From Arcanobacterium sp. S3PF19 (lineage in GTDB: Bacteria; Actinomycetota; Actinomycetes; Actinomycetales; Actinomycetaceae): 64,000 bases of DNA. Within the stretch, counting starts at the first letter, position 1, and every line of letters begins with the position of its first letter. The translations under genes and the position numbers were made by a program. The notes beneath the pieces are model-generated. The model did not search any database and was not told the origin of the DNA. It worked only from the letters and a program-made list of their open reading frames with translations. Shown piece by piece: positions 9,306 to 18,690 of this stretch. The stretch lies in assembly GCF_000758825.1 (NCBI RefSeq), contig NZ_JRMX01000011.1, positions 56,538 to 120,537 of the forward strand, read 5' to 3'.

Positions 9306-9641
9306 CTAGCGCTGCCGGTCCGATTCCGCGGCCCGGGGCTCAATCGTTGCCCACAAACCGTAGCAGTGCATTGCCTGGGCGTGCTTTTCCATCTGTTCGC
9401 GCCCGCCGCTTGCCACAACCGCCCGCCCGTTATTGTGCACCTGCAGCATTTTTTCGCGCGCCACACGCGTGTCCATGCCAAAATAGGATTCGAAGATCCA
9501 CTGCACATATGCCATCAGGTTGATTGGGTCGTTATGCACAACCGTCTGCCAGACAGGCGCGTGCGTGCAGGGAACCGAATGCTGTGCCGCAGCCGGATCC
9601 ACATGTTTTACCGGACAGGAGTTATCGTCTGTTCCGCACAT
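9306..9641 (-). CDS. clpS: ATP-dependent Clp protease adaptor ClpS
   Basis: 111 residues from ATG 9641, preceded by GGGGAGG; the frame could extend 13 codons upstream. ClpS delivers N-degron substrates to ClpAP/ClpCP. The signature VVHNDPINLMAYVQWIF (about 34-50) is the N-degron binding core, and VHNNGRAVV and YGLWATIE complete the fold. First gene of the clpS-DUF2017-murI run; divergent from pncB. Confidence 0.95.
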   Translation of the reverse strand: MCGTDDNSCPVKHVDPAAAQHSVPCTHAPVWQTVVHNDPINLMAYVQWIFESYFGMDTRVAREKMLQVHNNGRAVVASGGREQMEKHAQAMHCYGLWATIEPRAAESDRQR

Positions 9642-9763
9642 TTCGCCTCCCCTTCGGTGTTCTTCCTCTGCCTGTACCAATACTACGATTTTACGCCGAA
9701 TTATTTTAGTTAAATAGTTCTCTTTCGTGAGATGCCTATCTTTGCCGCGGTATCGTTGTACGT

Positions 9764-11128
9764 ATGAACACTATCAGACATTCAACTGCTTTAATGACCG
9801 ACATGTACGAACTGACGATGATCGAATCGGCTCTTCATTCAGGATATGCCCGGCGCAGATCCGTATTTGAACTTTTTGCCCGCTCGCTTCCGGGCCGGCG
9901 CCGCTACGGCGTGGTAGCGGGGACGGCACGCGCGCTGCGGGCCGTGGAAGATTTCCGTTTCGGACGCGAAGAAATCGACTACCTGCGCGCCGCCCACACG
10001 GTGGGGGAAGAGACGCTGCGGTGGCTGGAAAATTTCCGTTTTTCGGGCGATATCTGGGGATACCCGGAAGGCGAATGTTATTTCCCGAATTCTCCCCTTC
10101 TTACCGTCAGCGGCACGTTTGCCGAATGTGTGGTTCTGGAAACCATTTTGCTCTCAATTCTCAATTACGATTCGGCGGTGGCCACAGCCGCCTCGCGGAT
10201 CACGATTGCCGCACACGAACGCCCCTGCCTTGATATGGGTGCGCGGCGGATCCACGAAGAGGCGGCGGTTGCCGCGGCCCGCGCCTGCGTGATCGGCGGA
10301 TTCGCGGGCACATCAAATCTGGAGGCGTGCCGGCGCTACGGTATCCGGGCAATCGGCACGGCGGCACATTCTTTCACTCTGCTTCACGAGAGCGAACCGG
10401 AGGCATTTGCCGCCCAGATCAAAACCATGGGCACGGGAACCACGCTGCTGGTAGACACCTACGACGTGCGCAAAGGCGTGGAAAACGCCGTCCGGGCGGC
10501 GAAGGAGGCAGGCGGCAGCCTCGGCGCGGTCCGTCTTGATTCCGGCGATTTGGTGGCACAGGCCTTTCAGGTCCGCGAACAGCTGGACAGCCTGGGGGCA
10601 ACGGAGACGAAAATTACCGTCACTTCGGATTTGGACGAGTATTCGATCGCGGCCTTAAACGCCGCCCCGGTCGACTCTTACGGCGTGGGTACCCGCGTTG
10701 TGACGGGTTCGGGGCAGCCGACCGCCCAGATGGTATACAAACTGGTTTCACGGGAAGACTCGGCGGGAATTATGCGCGAAGTGGCCAAAAAATCGGTATC
10801 GAAGGCCACCCACGGCGGACTGAAGGTTGCCGGGCGGACGTACGGTGAAAACGGAAAAGCGGCAGAGGAACTGATTGTGGCCGCACCGAACCGCGAAGCG
10901 GGCCTTGCATATCTGAAAGCCCGCAATGCGCGTCCGCTGCAGGTCGAATTGGTCGCCGGAGGGAAAATCAATCCCGAATACACCGCTCCCGAATCTCTTT
11001 CCCGTGCTGCCCGGCTGCACAGAGATTCACGCGCGGCACTGCCCTACCCGGCATGGAGGCTCTCGGAGGGAGACCCGGCCATCCCCACTGTTTTGAAAGA
11101 CATCTGCGAAGAGAGCGGCGGAGAATAA
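9764..11128 (+). CDS. pncB: Nicotinate phosphoribosyltransferase
   Basis: 454 residues. ATP-driven formation of nicotinate mononucleotide from nicotinate and PRPP, the Preiss-Handler entry to NAD. N-terminal ALMTDMYELTM, the phosphorylated-His region GTAAHSF (about residue 205), DTYDV, the PRPP-site VRLDSGDL and the later SYGVGTRVVTG are all visible. Divergent from clpS, an order common in actinobacteria. Ends 20 bp before a strong bidirectional hairpin. Confidence 0.95.
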   Translation: MNTIRHSTALMTDMYELTMIESALHSGYARRRSVFELFARSLPGRRRYGVVAGTARALRAVEDFRFGREEIDYLRAAHTVGEETLRWLENFRFSGDIWGYPEGECYFPNSPLLTVSGTFAECVVLETILLSILNYDSAVATAASRITIAAHERPCLDMGARRIHEEAAVAAARACVIGGFAGTSNLEACRRYGIRAIGTAAHSFTLLHESEPEAFAAQIKTMGTGTTLLVDTYDVRKGVENAVRAAKEAGGSLGAVRLDSGDLVAQAFQVREQLDSLGATETKITVTSDLDEYSIAALNAAPVDSYGVGTRVVTGSGQPTAQMVYKLVSREDSAGIMREVAKKSVSKATHGGLKVAGRTYGENGKAAEELIVAAPNREAGLAYLKARNARPLQVELVAGGKINPEYTAPESLSRAARLHRDSRAALPYPAWRLSEGDPAIPTVLKDICEESGGE

Positions 11129-11148
11129 TTCCCCGCCCCGACATATAC

Positions 11149-11181
11149 AAAAAGTGTGCGGGCGTCTCCCGCACACTTTTT
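11149..11181. terminator. Bidirectional rho-independent terminator
   Basis: Perfect 14-bp stem (11149-11162 with 11168-11181), loop CGTCT, with A-run on the left and T-run on the right. It sits between the convergent pncB and DUF3039 genes and can end transcription from both. Confidence 0.9.
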
Positions 11182-11215
11182 GTTTTTCCGTTCCGTATAT
11201 CCCATTTTCCGCAGG

Positions 11216-11542
11216 TCAGTCTGCGGGTCTGTTCGGGCCGAAAGGCCAGGTGTCCGATCCGCCCATATTCCGGTAAATTTCCCTGCACGTGGGGCAGATC
11301 GGGAATCTGTCGGGATTGCGCGTAGGTGTCCATACTTTGCCGCACAGCGCCACCACGGGCCCGCCTTCGACAACCGATTCGGTAATCCGTTCTTTACGCA
11401 CATAATGGGCAAAACGCTCGCTGTCGCCCGGTGCTTTTTCCTCTTCGGTGCGCTCCAAAACATCAATCTGCCCGCCCTGCAGCGGTTCGCCGCCGGCAGA
11501 ACCGGCGGGATCATCCGATACCCACACTTCAGAAATACTCAT
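11216..11542 (-). CDS. DUF3039 family protein (putative zinc-ribbon protein)
   Basis: 108 residues. The C-terminal half has a Cys in VVALCGKVWTP followed by ICPTCREIY, the pattern of the actinobacterial DUF3039 family, where these cysteines and a conserved His (FAHYV) probably bind zinc. The N-terminal third is acidic and looks disordered. Usually found close to pncB/clpS in actinobacterial genomes, as here. Function unknown. Confidence 0.8.
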   Translation of the reverse strand: MSISEVWVSDDPAGSAGGEPLQGGQIDVLERTEEEKAPGDSERFAHYVRKERITESVVEGGPVVALCGKVWTPTRNPDRFPICPTCREIYRNMGGSDTWPFGPNRPAD

Positions 11543-11639
11543 AGCGTCAGACTACCACAACGGGCACGCCGTTTTTTATTCCGTCCGCCGGCAAAGATCC
11601 GCAGCGCCGGCGAAACGGCACAGACGCGGGGAAACAAAT

Positions 11640-11664
11640 AGAGAGCCCCGAAAGGGAGCTCTCT
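11640..11664 (-). terminator. Terminator of hup
   Basis: Inverted repeat AGAGAGCYCC/AGCTCTCT with a GAAA-type loop, 18 bp beyond the hup stop; a short T-rich stretch follows on the minus strand. Confidence 0.75.
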
Positions 11665-11681
11665 ATCCGTATGCGAAGCTC

Positions 11682-11963
11682 TTACTTAGCCACAGCCTTC
11701 TTCAGAGTGGAACCGGCAGAAATTTTCACGCCGAAGCCGGCGGGAATCTCAATTTCTTCACCGGTGCGCGGATTGCGTCCCTTGCGCGCGGCACGTTCGG
11801 TACGTTCCACAGACATCAGTCCCGTAATCTTCACGGCTTCGCCCCGGGTCAGGGATTCTACGAGCACGGACTGCAAAGCGGCAACGGCCTTGTCTGCGTC
11901 TGTCTTGGTAATACCGGCCACATCGGCAATCTTTGCAATAAGTTCGGTACGGTTGAGGGCCAT
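11682..11963 (-). CDS. hup: HU-family DNA-binding protein
   Basis: 93 residues from ATG 11963, preceded by GAGAGGAAA; the open frame further upstream is promoter region. Histone-like dimer that bends DNA. MALNRTELIAKIADVAGI is the dimerisation helix pair, and GRNPRTGEEIEIPAG (about 63-77) is the beta-arm with the conserved R-N-P that intercalates in the minor groove. Monocistronic, with a terminator directly downstream. The short actinobacterial form without the Lys/Ala-rich tail of mycobacterial HupB. Confidence 0.95.
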   Translation of the reverse strand: MALNRTELIAKIADVAGITKTDADKAVAALQSVLVESLTRGEAVKITGLMSVERTERAARKGRNPRTGEEIEIPAGFGVKISAGSTLKKAVAK

Positions 11964-12213
11964 TTGTTTCCTCTCAAAATAAATCGGATATGTATTCGGG
12001 TTCCTGAGAACCACTAAAGACGAATTTAGCGGAAAATCAACAAAAAAGGTAGTCTTGGCGCGTGTTGCGCAATATACCACGTTTTTCGGTGCGCACGGTT
12101 CACATCTGTCACAGTTTTTGCAAAATTCCGGACAGAAATCTGTGTTTTACCTGCGCAGACTCTTCGGCGCACCGAAAATTTTGTCTCTGCCGGGGCACAG
12201 AAAAACAATTTGG

Positions 12214-13794
12214 TCAGCCGGCAAACAAAACCACGATCAAAGTCGCAACAATAATTTTTACAATGATCCCCAGAGCAAACACGGCGGCATACCCCTGCTC
12301 GATACGTTCGTCGTTTTCGCGCCCCATCGCAAAAGCAAGAATCGCCGGCTGGCCGAGCATCCCGGCCATAATCCCCGCCGTCCGCTGGGCGGATACTCCG
12401 AGCAGTGCCCCTGCCGCAATTGTCAGCCCGAGCACGCCGAAAGCCACGGCCACAGCCACCGCGCCCGCTTTCAGACCGATTCCGGTAAATGCCGTTTTCA
12501 TGAAATCCGGCCCGGAGGAAATTCCCACCGCAGCCAGAAACAGAATCAGTCCCAGCTGACGGATGGTCTGATTGGCGGCCTGCGGCATCTGCCACAGGAA
12601 GGGGCCCGTTTTTTGCAGCGCACCCAAAATCATTCCCACAACCAGCGGCCCGGCAGCGGCTCCCAGACTGAAAGTGGCGCCCGCGCCCAGAGAAATTTTT
12701 ACCAGACCGAGCAGCAGCCCCAACGCCATCCCCACGCCCATTGAGATTGCGTCGATCTGCGAAATTTTCTGCTCCGAATTTCCCAGGAAATTCTCGATTC
12801 TGTTATATTCCGCCCGGGGATAGGCAACCATCAGGCGGTCACCGATTTCGATTGTGGAATCGTCGGTTGCCAGCAGTTCCAAATCCCCGCGGTGAATCCG
12901 CGTCACCACCGCGCCGAACTTTCCCGTCATATTCAGCGCGGCCACGGTCTGCCCCGCCAGAGTTTTGCTCGATACCACAAACTGCCGAAAATCCACGTGT
13001 GCCCGGTCGTCGGCCAAATGACGGGAAACCTTTTCGCCGATAAAGTTAATGGCCGCTTTTACGTCCCCACGCATTCCGACCACCACAACCTGGTCTCCGG
13101 CCAGCAGTTCTTCCCCCGGCACAAAGACACGCGTATTGCCGTTGCGCTTCAGATAGGAAATGCGGAAATTCTGCTCTTTCCACCCCGGAACATCGCGCAC
13201 AAACATATTTTTGGCAACTTTTGCCGTCCCCGCATAAAGCGAACGCCCCGCAAGGGAAGGAACGTCGTTTGCACCTTTCCACGAGCGCGAGACTATCGCG
13301 GAAACAAGCAAAATTGCCGCAATTACACCCACCGGATATCCAAGGGAATACCCCACGCCGGGACCTCCGGAGCCGCGGGCCGCATCCGTGGCCGCCGCCA
13401 ACGCGGGCGTCGTGGTCAAAGATCCGGCATAGACACCGGCCGTCAGATCGGCTTTCAGGCCCAAAATCTTTCCGACTCCGAGAGAAACCGCGCCGACCGC
13501 AAACAGAATCAGAACCACCGCGCCCATCATTCCCGCCTGCCGGCGCAGATCACGGAAGAACGTCTGCCCGGCCGAAAGCCCGACCGTATACACAAACAGC
13601 GCCAGTCCGAGAGACTGAATCAGGGCCAGATGTCCGCCCATCTCGGGAACGGCGTTGCCGATCACCAGGCCGACGAACAGCGCGCCGGCCGCTCCCAGGC
13701 GAATCGGACCAAAGGGAATCATTCCCAGCATGGTTCCCAGGGCAACCACCAAAAAGACCGTCAAAAGCGGCGTGGACGTGAGCAGATTAATCAC
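12214..13794 (-). CDS. AspT/YidE-type antiporter (AAE family) with TrkA-C domains
   Basis: 526 residues. Two blocks of hydrophobic helices (about 10-170 and 350-526) flank a soluble middle that carries two TrkA-C-like modules (around 205-285 and 290-370, e.g. VFVPGEELLAGDQVVVVG and LLATDDSTIEIGDRLMVAYP). The repeated GILG/SAGxxFF motifs are those of the aspartate:alanine exchanger family. Probable amino-acid or dicarboxylate exchanger in the plasma membrane, gated through the TrkA-C ligand-binding modules. Substrate is not determinable here. First of four amino-acid-type transporters in this region. Confidence 0.82.
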   Translation of the reverse strand: MINLLTSTPLLTVFLVVALGTMLGMIPFGPIRLGAAGALFVGLVIGNAVPEMGGHLALIQSLGLALFVYTVGLSAGQTFFRDLRRQAGMMGAVVLILFAVGAVSLGVGKILGLKADLTAGVYAGSLTTTPALAAATDAARGSGGPGVGYSLGYPVGVIAAILLVSAIVSRSWKGANDVPSLAGRSLYAGTAKVAKNMFVRDVPGWKEQNFRISYLKRNGNTRVFVPGEELLAGDQVVVVGMRGDVKAAINFIGEKVSRHLADDRAHVDFRQFVVSSKTLAGQTVAALNMTGKFGAVVTRIHRGDLELLATDDSTIEIGDRLMVAYPRAEYNRIENFLGNSEQKISQIDAISMGVGMALGLLLGLVKISLGAGATFSLGAAAGPLVVGMILGALQKTGPFLWQMPQAANQTIRQLGLILFLAAVGISSGPDFMKTAFTGIGLKAGAVAVAVAFGVLGLTIAAGALLGVSAQRTAGIMAGMLGQPAILAFAMGRENDERIEQGYAAVFALGIIVKIIVATLIVVLFAG

Positions 13795-13967
13795 TGAAAG
13801 CCTTTCGTGTCACAGTAATGAATCCCCGCTTCGCATCGCGCATCCGCGCCGAAAGCGCAAAACAGAGACCAAAACGGGTTATCCGTATTTCCAGCCTAAC
13901 GGCAGAGAAAAAAATTAAGAAACCAAAGCCGGACTTTTGGCGAAATTACGCGAAGTTCACACGAAAC

Positions 13968-14004
13968 GGGCAGTGCGCGAAAGAAGACCTTTCGCGCACT
14001 GCCC
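13968..14004 (-). terminator. Second hairpin downstream of the AGCS symporter gene
   Basis: Perfect 16-bp inverted repeat (13968-13983 with 13989-14004, loop of 5). On the minus strand it follows the hairpin at 14011-14040 and is itself followed by TTTCG. Acts as backup terminator or mRNA end-stabiliser. Confidence 0.6.
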
Positions 14005-14010
14005 GGTAAA

Positions 14011-14040
14011 ATGGGGGTATTTCCCCCGAAATACCCCCAT
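14011..14040 (-). terminator. Rho-independent terminator of the AGCS symporter gene
   Basis: Perfect 13-bp stem (14011-14023 with 14028-14040), loop of four C, starting 14 bp after the stop codon and followed on the minus strand by TTTTA. Confidence 0.85.
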
Positions 14041-14054
14041 TTATGCGGCCTGCG

Positions 14055-15485
14055 TCAGTGTGCCCGGCCGGCTGTTTCTTTGGTCCAGATGGTTTCTTTG
14101 ATCTCCCGCGCAAGATATCTGTTGTCTACCGAGACAAATGCCGTCTGCCCTTTCCCGTTCTCATAGTCTTTCAGCACTCCGAATGCCCAGGATCCAAGGA
14201 GCATAATTGCCACCAGGTTGATAACGGCCATGAAGAACATCGACGTATCGGCCAGTACCCACACGAAGTTCAGTTTCGCCACGGCTCCCACAAAAGCCGA
14301 GGCGACCACGGCCAGCTGCACCGCGCGGGTGCCCGCTGCCGATTTCGGGAAGAGATAATCCATGTTTACTTCGGCATAAGCGTAATTTCCGATCAGCGTG
14401 GAGAAGCAGAACACCAGGATCAGTACGGTCATCACCGGCTGCACCCACGTGCCCAGAGAGGCAACGGCGGACTGCGTAGTCAGCGTGGCTCCCTCGATTT
14501 CCTGCCCGGGTTGGTAAATGCCCGAGACCAGAACAATAAATGCCGTTGCGGAGCAGACCAGAATCGTATCCACGAATACGCCCATCGACTGGATCAGACC
14601 CTGACGTGCGGGGTGAATCGTGGTAGCCGTGGAAGCGGCGTTCGGTGCCGAGCCCATTCCCGCTTCGTTCGAATACAGTCCGCGTTTTACACCGTTCATT
14701 ACGGCGGCCATAATCCCGCCCGCCGTACCGGCAAAGGCCTCGTTCAGCCCGAATGCCGACTGCACAATTTCCCTGAATACGAATCCGATTTTGTCGTAAT
14801 TAAGAACAATGATCAGCACCGCCAGCGCCAGATAGCACAGCGCCATAACCGGAACCATGATCTCCGTTACCTTCGCTACTTTTCTGATCCCGCCAAACAC
14901 CACCAAAGCGGTCAGCACGGCAACAACCGCACCGGAGAGCCAGGGTTGGACTCCGTAGGATCCGTGCAGCGTGTCGGCAATCGTATTGGCCTGTACGAAC
15001 TCAAAGGCCACACCGTAAGTAAAAAGTAAAGCTACGGCAAACGCGGCACCCCAGCGCCACGATTTAAGACCCTTCCAGATATAGAATGCCGGTCCGCCGC
15101 GGAATGTGCCGTCGTGCCAGGGCATTTTAAACAGCTGCGCCAAAGTCGCCTCGATGAAAGCGGTAGACATTCCCAGCAGCGCCACCAGCCACATCCAGAA
15201 TACCGCTCCCGGTCCGCCCAGCGTGATTGCAATCGCAACACCCGCGATGTTTCCCGTGCCCACACGTGCCGCCAATCCCATGGCAAATGCCTGAAATGAG
15301 GAAATCTGGCCTTTTTCCGCCGCCCGGGAAACGGAAACTTCCTTCAGCATCTTTTTAAACAGACGGAACTGCATTCCCCTGGAGCGGAAAGTAAAATAAA
15401 ATCCGGCAATCAGTAACAACGGAATCAAAACAAACTGGTAGATATATCCGTTAAAACTATCCAGACCTGCTGTAATTGCCTCCAT
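14055..15485 (-). CDS. Alanine/glycine:cation symporter (AGCS family)
   Basis: 476 residues, about 11 membrane helices, usual family length. Sodium- or proton-coupled uptake of alanine or glycine. Seen: the N-terminal GFYFTFRSRGMQFR, FAMGLAARVGTGNIAGVAIAI with the substrate/ion site of the LeuT fold, GGPGAVFWMWLVALLGM, and RGLYSNEAGMGSAPNAA. Stand-alone gene with a double hairpin behind it and its own upstream gap. Confidence 0.92.
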   Translation of the reverse strand: MEAITAGLDSFNGYIYQFVLIPLLLIAGFYFTFRSRGMQFRLFKKMLKEVSVSRAAEKGQISSFQAFAMGLAARVGTGNIAGVAIAITLGGPGAVFWMWLVALLGMSTAFIEATLAQLFKMPWHDGTFRGGPAFYIWKGLKSWRWGAAFAVALLFTYGVAFEFVQANTIADTLHGSYGVQPWLSGAVVAVLTALVVFGGIRKVAKVTEIMVPVMALCYLALAVLIIVLNYDKIGFVFREIVQSAFGLNEAFAGTAGGIMAAVMNGVKRGLYSNEAGMGSAPNAASTATTIHPARQGLIQSMGVFVDTILVCSATAFIVLVSGIYQPGQEIEGATLTTQSAVASLGTWVQPVMTVLILVFCFSTLIGNYAYAEVNMDYLFPKSAAGTRAVQLAVVASAFVGAVAKLNFVWVLADTSMFFMAVINLVAIMLLGSWAFGVLKDYENGKGQTAFVSVDNRYLAREIKETIWTKETAGRAH

Positions 15486-15551
15486 ATCAGACTCCTATCC
15501 CCAAATAATCAGAGTAACCAAACATTCCTAAAAGTAAAGAAACATTAAAAG

Positions 15552-15585
15552 AACGGTCACGCTATATTATAATAGCGTGACCGTT
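15552..15585 (-). terminator. Rho-independent terminator of the basic amino-acid permease gene
   Basis: 14-bp perfect stem (15552-15565 with 15572-15585) 26 bp after the stop codon, followed on the minus strand by TTTTAATG. Confidence 0.85.
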
Positions 15586-15611
15586 GCGAAAAGTCATCTT
15601 TAATATGCGCT

Positions 15612-17117
15612 TTATTCGCCCGATTGCTTCAAATCGGCTGTTAACAATGTCACTCCGTGAGATTTGGTGACCGCTTTATGGCCCACCCACAGCACCAGGA
15701 ACAGCGGAATGCCGATATAGCTGGAAAGCAGCCCGAGGAAATCGCCGTTTCCGATCAATGCCTCATAGTTCTGCCCGAAAATCACAATCACGCACATTAT
15801 CAGAGCGATAATCGGGCCAAACGGATAGAATTTATCGGCATAGGGCAAATCCTTCACATCGTTGCCCTGCGCCAAATACGCGCGGCGGAATTTCAGATGA
15901 CACCAGGCAATGCAGACCCAGGTGATGAATCCCGCCAGACCCGAGGCATTGACCAGCCACGTATAGGCAACGCCGTTGCCCAAAAGCGAGAGGAAGAAAC
16001 CGAGGGCCCCCACGGCGGTAGTGGCAAGCAGGGCCGGCATCGGGATCCCACGGCGCGTGGTACGGGCAAACATTCTCGGCGCGTGGCCGCGCGTCGCCAG
16101 AGCATACAGCATACGCGTCGATACATACAGACCCGAATTGCCCGCCGAGAGAACGGAGGTGAGAATCACCGTATTCATAATCGAGGCCGCCGCCGCAATA
16201 CCCGCACGGTCAAAAACGAGCGTGAAAGGACTGAGCGTAATATCCCCGTTCGGATTCAGCAGCGCCGAATCCGTGTAGGGCACCAGAAAGCCCACAACGG
16301 CAATTGCCCCGATATAGAAGATAAGAATCCGCCAGAACACGGAACGGGTGGCACGGGGAACGGCCGTGCGCGGATCTTCCGCCTCACCTGCCGCAATACC
16401 CAGCATTTCCGTTCCCTGGAAGGAGAATCCCGCAATCATAAACACTGCCAGAATCCCGGTTCCCCCGTTCACGAACGGAGCATCCCCTTTTACCCAGTTT
16501 TGGAATCCGGGAGACGTGCCTCCCATAATTCCGACGATCATCAGCAGACCCAGGGCAAGGAAGACCAAAACTGTCACAACTTTGATTCCCGCAAACCAAA
16601 ATTCCCCTTCGCCGAAAGAACGCACGGAGAATGCGTTAATCAGAAAAAGAATTGCCAGGAAGGATAATGACCAAATCCATCCCGGCACGTTCGGAAACCA
16701 AAACTGCATCACAATAGCCGCGGCAACCAGCTCCGCGGCAACGGTAATCGCCCAGTTGTACCAATAATTCCATCCTGTTGCGAAACCGAAAGAAGGACTG
16801 ACGAAACGCGTGCCGTATTCCTCAAAGGAACCCGAGACCGGCAAAAACGTGGCCATCTCCCCCAGAGACTGCATTAAAAAGTAAACCATAAAGCCGATGA
16901 GGACATACGCCAGCAGCGCGCCGCCGGGGCCCGCCTGCGAAATAGTCGCTCCCGAAGCAACGAACAGGCCGGTGCCGATCGCTCCCCCGATTGCAATCAT
17001 GTTGAGGTGGCGCGAACGCAGCGAACGCTTCAGGCCGCCTCCCTGATGGTCGCCGGTCGGCTTAATGCCGCTCCCCTGATGGTCGCTGTTCAGACGTACG
17101 TCTTGGTTTTCGGTCAC
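15612..17117 (-). CDS. APC-superfamily amino-acid permease (LysP-like)
   Basis: 501 residues with 12 membrane helices. The AAT-family signature starts with MIAIGGAIGTGLFVASG (about 40-56) and continues with GEMATFLPVSGSFEEYGTRFVSPSFGFATGWNYW, the pattern of lysine and related permeases. FSFQGTEMLGIAAGEAEDPRTAVP is the conserved helix 6/loop. The first 29 residues are a hydrophilic tail with a duplicated motif (DHQGSGIK, then DHQGGGLK), which is unusual. Probable proton-driven lysine uptake; substrate inferred from similarity. Monocistronic with its own terminator. Confidence 0.88.
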   Translation of the reverse strand: MTENQDVRLNSDHQGSGIKPTGDHQGGGLKRSLRSRHLNMIAIGGAIGTGLFVASGATISQAGPGGALLAYVLIGFMVYFLMQSLGEMATFLPVSGSFEEYGTRFVSPSFGFATGWNYWYNWAITVAAELVAAAIVMQFWFPNVPGWIWSLSFLAILFLINAFSVRSFGEGEFWFAGIKVVTVLVFLALGLLMIVGIMGGTSPGFQNWVKGDAPFVNGGTGILAVFMIAGFSFQGTEMLGIAAGEAEDPRTAVPRATRSVFWRILIFYIGAIAVVGFLVPYTDSALLNPNGDITLSPFTLVFDRAGIAAAASIMNTVILTSVLSAGNSGLYVSTRMLYALATRGHAPRMFARTTRRGIPMPALLATTAVGALGFFLSLLGNGVAYTWLVNASGLAGFITWVCIAWCHLKFRRAYLAQGNDVKDLPYADKFYPFGPIIALIMCVIVIFGQNYEALIGNGDFLGLLSSYIGIPLFLVLWVGHKAVTKSHGVTLLTADLKQSGE

Positions 17118-17302
17118 GATACACCTCCAGATTAAAATCGTAGGAACATAAACTGTCTTAGGCCGCCTTCGGCAGCCGCTGCCAGTTTAATACAATCTAT
17201 ATCTTGTCAAAATAATGTTCACATACCGGATTTATCTCGGGAAACTGTGACTGTCACAATACTTTTAATACGAATATATGTATATATTTTCACATAACAA
17301 AT

Positions 17303-17334
17303 GCGGCGGCACTTTCCGAAGAAAGTGCCGCCGC
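17303..17334 (-). terminator. Terminator of brnQ
   Basis: Perfect 14-bp GC-rich stem (17303-17316 with 17321-17334) and CGAA loop, 55 bp beyond the brnQ stop, followed on the minus strand by ATTTGTT. Confidence 0.8.
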
Positions 17335-17388
17335 ACAGACTGGAAGCCGCGAAACGTGCCTCGCCCGTTTCGGTGCCGGCAAAAGATA

Positions 17389-18690
17389 TCAGTAAGCGTA
17401 TTCAGCCACCACGGTATCGGCTTTGACGACGAATGCGTCGGCCAGATATCCGACCACAAACATCACCAGAGACGGTACCACCCAGGGCATCATTTCCGCA
17501 CCGAGGGGGAGCATCGACAGATAGTTATTCACCGGAGCAAACACCGCCGCACCTGTGGAGACCAGAGCCACGGGCACCGAGATGACTGCCGCGGTCCACG
17601 CCGGAAGACGGTATGCCCAGAAGAACCGCGTCGGAACAACCGCATCCAGCAGCGCCGCGAGGATCAAAACGATCGTAACCGGGTAAAGCAGCTGGTTCAG
17701 CGGCGCCACAACCTGCAGGATCCGCTCCAGGCCAAGATTCGACAGCGGCAGGGCCACGATCAGATGGATTGCCAGCCACAGTCTGCGGTCTACACTAGGA
17801 ACGAGCTTATTGAAGTAATCGGTGGAGGCGCTGAGCAGACCGACGCTGGTGGTGAAGCAGGCCAGCACGGCAATAAGACCAAACACAACCTGACCGCCGC
17901 GGCCAAATACCGCAGTTGCTATTCCGGCTATCACGGCGGCACCGTTGCTTCCGCTGCCAACCTGACCGACCTGAACCAGGCCCAGATACACCAGCGCCAG
18001 CAGCAGACCTGCGATCACACCCGCCATAGCGGTTGCCTTCATGTTCTGCTTTCCGTGGAATCCGCGCTGTGCCAGAGACATCGTGATCACGGTACCAAAG
18101 ACGAGGGCGGCAATTGCGTCCATCGTGAAGTATCCTTCAACCACACCGGCGGCAAACGCATTGCCCGCATAGGCACCGGTCGCCGTATGCCCCTGAGGAT
18201 CAAGGGTAAAGGAGCCGACGATCAGCATTACCAGCAGCACCAGCAGCACGGGGGTCAGCCAGCCGCCCACAACCTCGATCAGACGCGAGGGACGAAGCAC
18301 CACGGCCGCAGCCGCCGCAAAGAATATGATTGTGTAGGTGATCAAAGCCGTTGAGCTCGGTCCCGTGAGCGGGGCAACCGCCATTTCAAAGCTGACTGCC
18401 GCGATTCGCGGAATTGCGTAGAGCATACCCGTGGAAAGGAAAATAAGAAGGGTAAGCGTCCATCCCAGACCCGAGCCGATTCGGTTCGCAAACAGTTTCT
18501 CGCCTTTACGCTGCGTTGCCATTGCCACCATTCCCGCAACGGGAAGCAGCACCCCTGTGGCCAAAAATCCCAAAATGGCAACCCACGCGGAGCCGCCGGC
18601 ATTTACACCGAGCATTGCCGGGAGAATCAGGTTGCCTGCGCCAAAAAACATTGCAAACAACGCAAACCCGGTTACCAGTATTCCCTTCAT
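17389..18690 (-). CDS. brnQ: Branched-chain amino-acid:cation symporter
   Basis: 433 residues from ATG 18690, which has an AAAGGAAAG Shine-Dalgarno; a 12-residue upstream extension in frame is unlikely. LIVCS family, 12 helices, importing Leu/Ile/Val with Na+ or H+. Seen: N-terminal GFALFAMFFGAGNLILPAMLG, YAIPRIAAVSFEMAVAP (helix 3 region) and GYFTMDAIAALVFGTVI. Third of the hairpin-terminated transporter genes in this stretch. Confidence 0.93.
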   Translation of the reverse strand: MKGILVTGFALFAMFFGAGNLILPAMLGVNAGGSAWVAILGFLATGVLLPVAGMVAMATQRKGEKLFANRIGSGLGWTLTLLIFLSTGMLYAIPRIAAVSFEMAVAPLTGPSSTALITYTIIFFAAAAAVVLRPSRLIEVVGGWLTPVLLVLLVMLIVGSFTLDPQGHTATGAYAGNAFAAGVVEGYFTMDAIAALVFGTVITMSLAQRGFHGKQNMKATAMAGVIAGLLLALVYLGLVQVGQVGSGSNGAAVIAGIATAVFGRGGQVVFGLIAVLACFTTSVGLLSASTDYFNKLVPSVDRRLWLAIHLIVALPLSNLGLERILQVVAPLNQLLYPVTIVLILAALLDAVVPTRFFWAYRLPAWTAAVISVPVALVSTGAAVFAPVNNYLSMLPLGAEMMPWVVPSLVMFVVGYLADAFVVKADTVVAEYAY

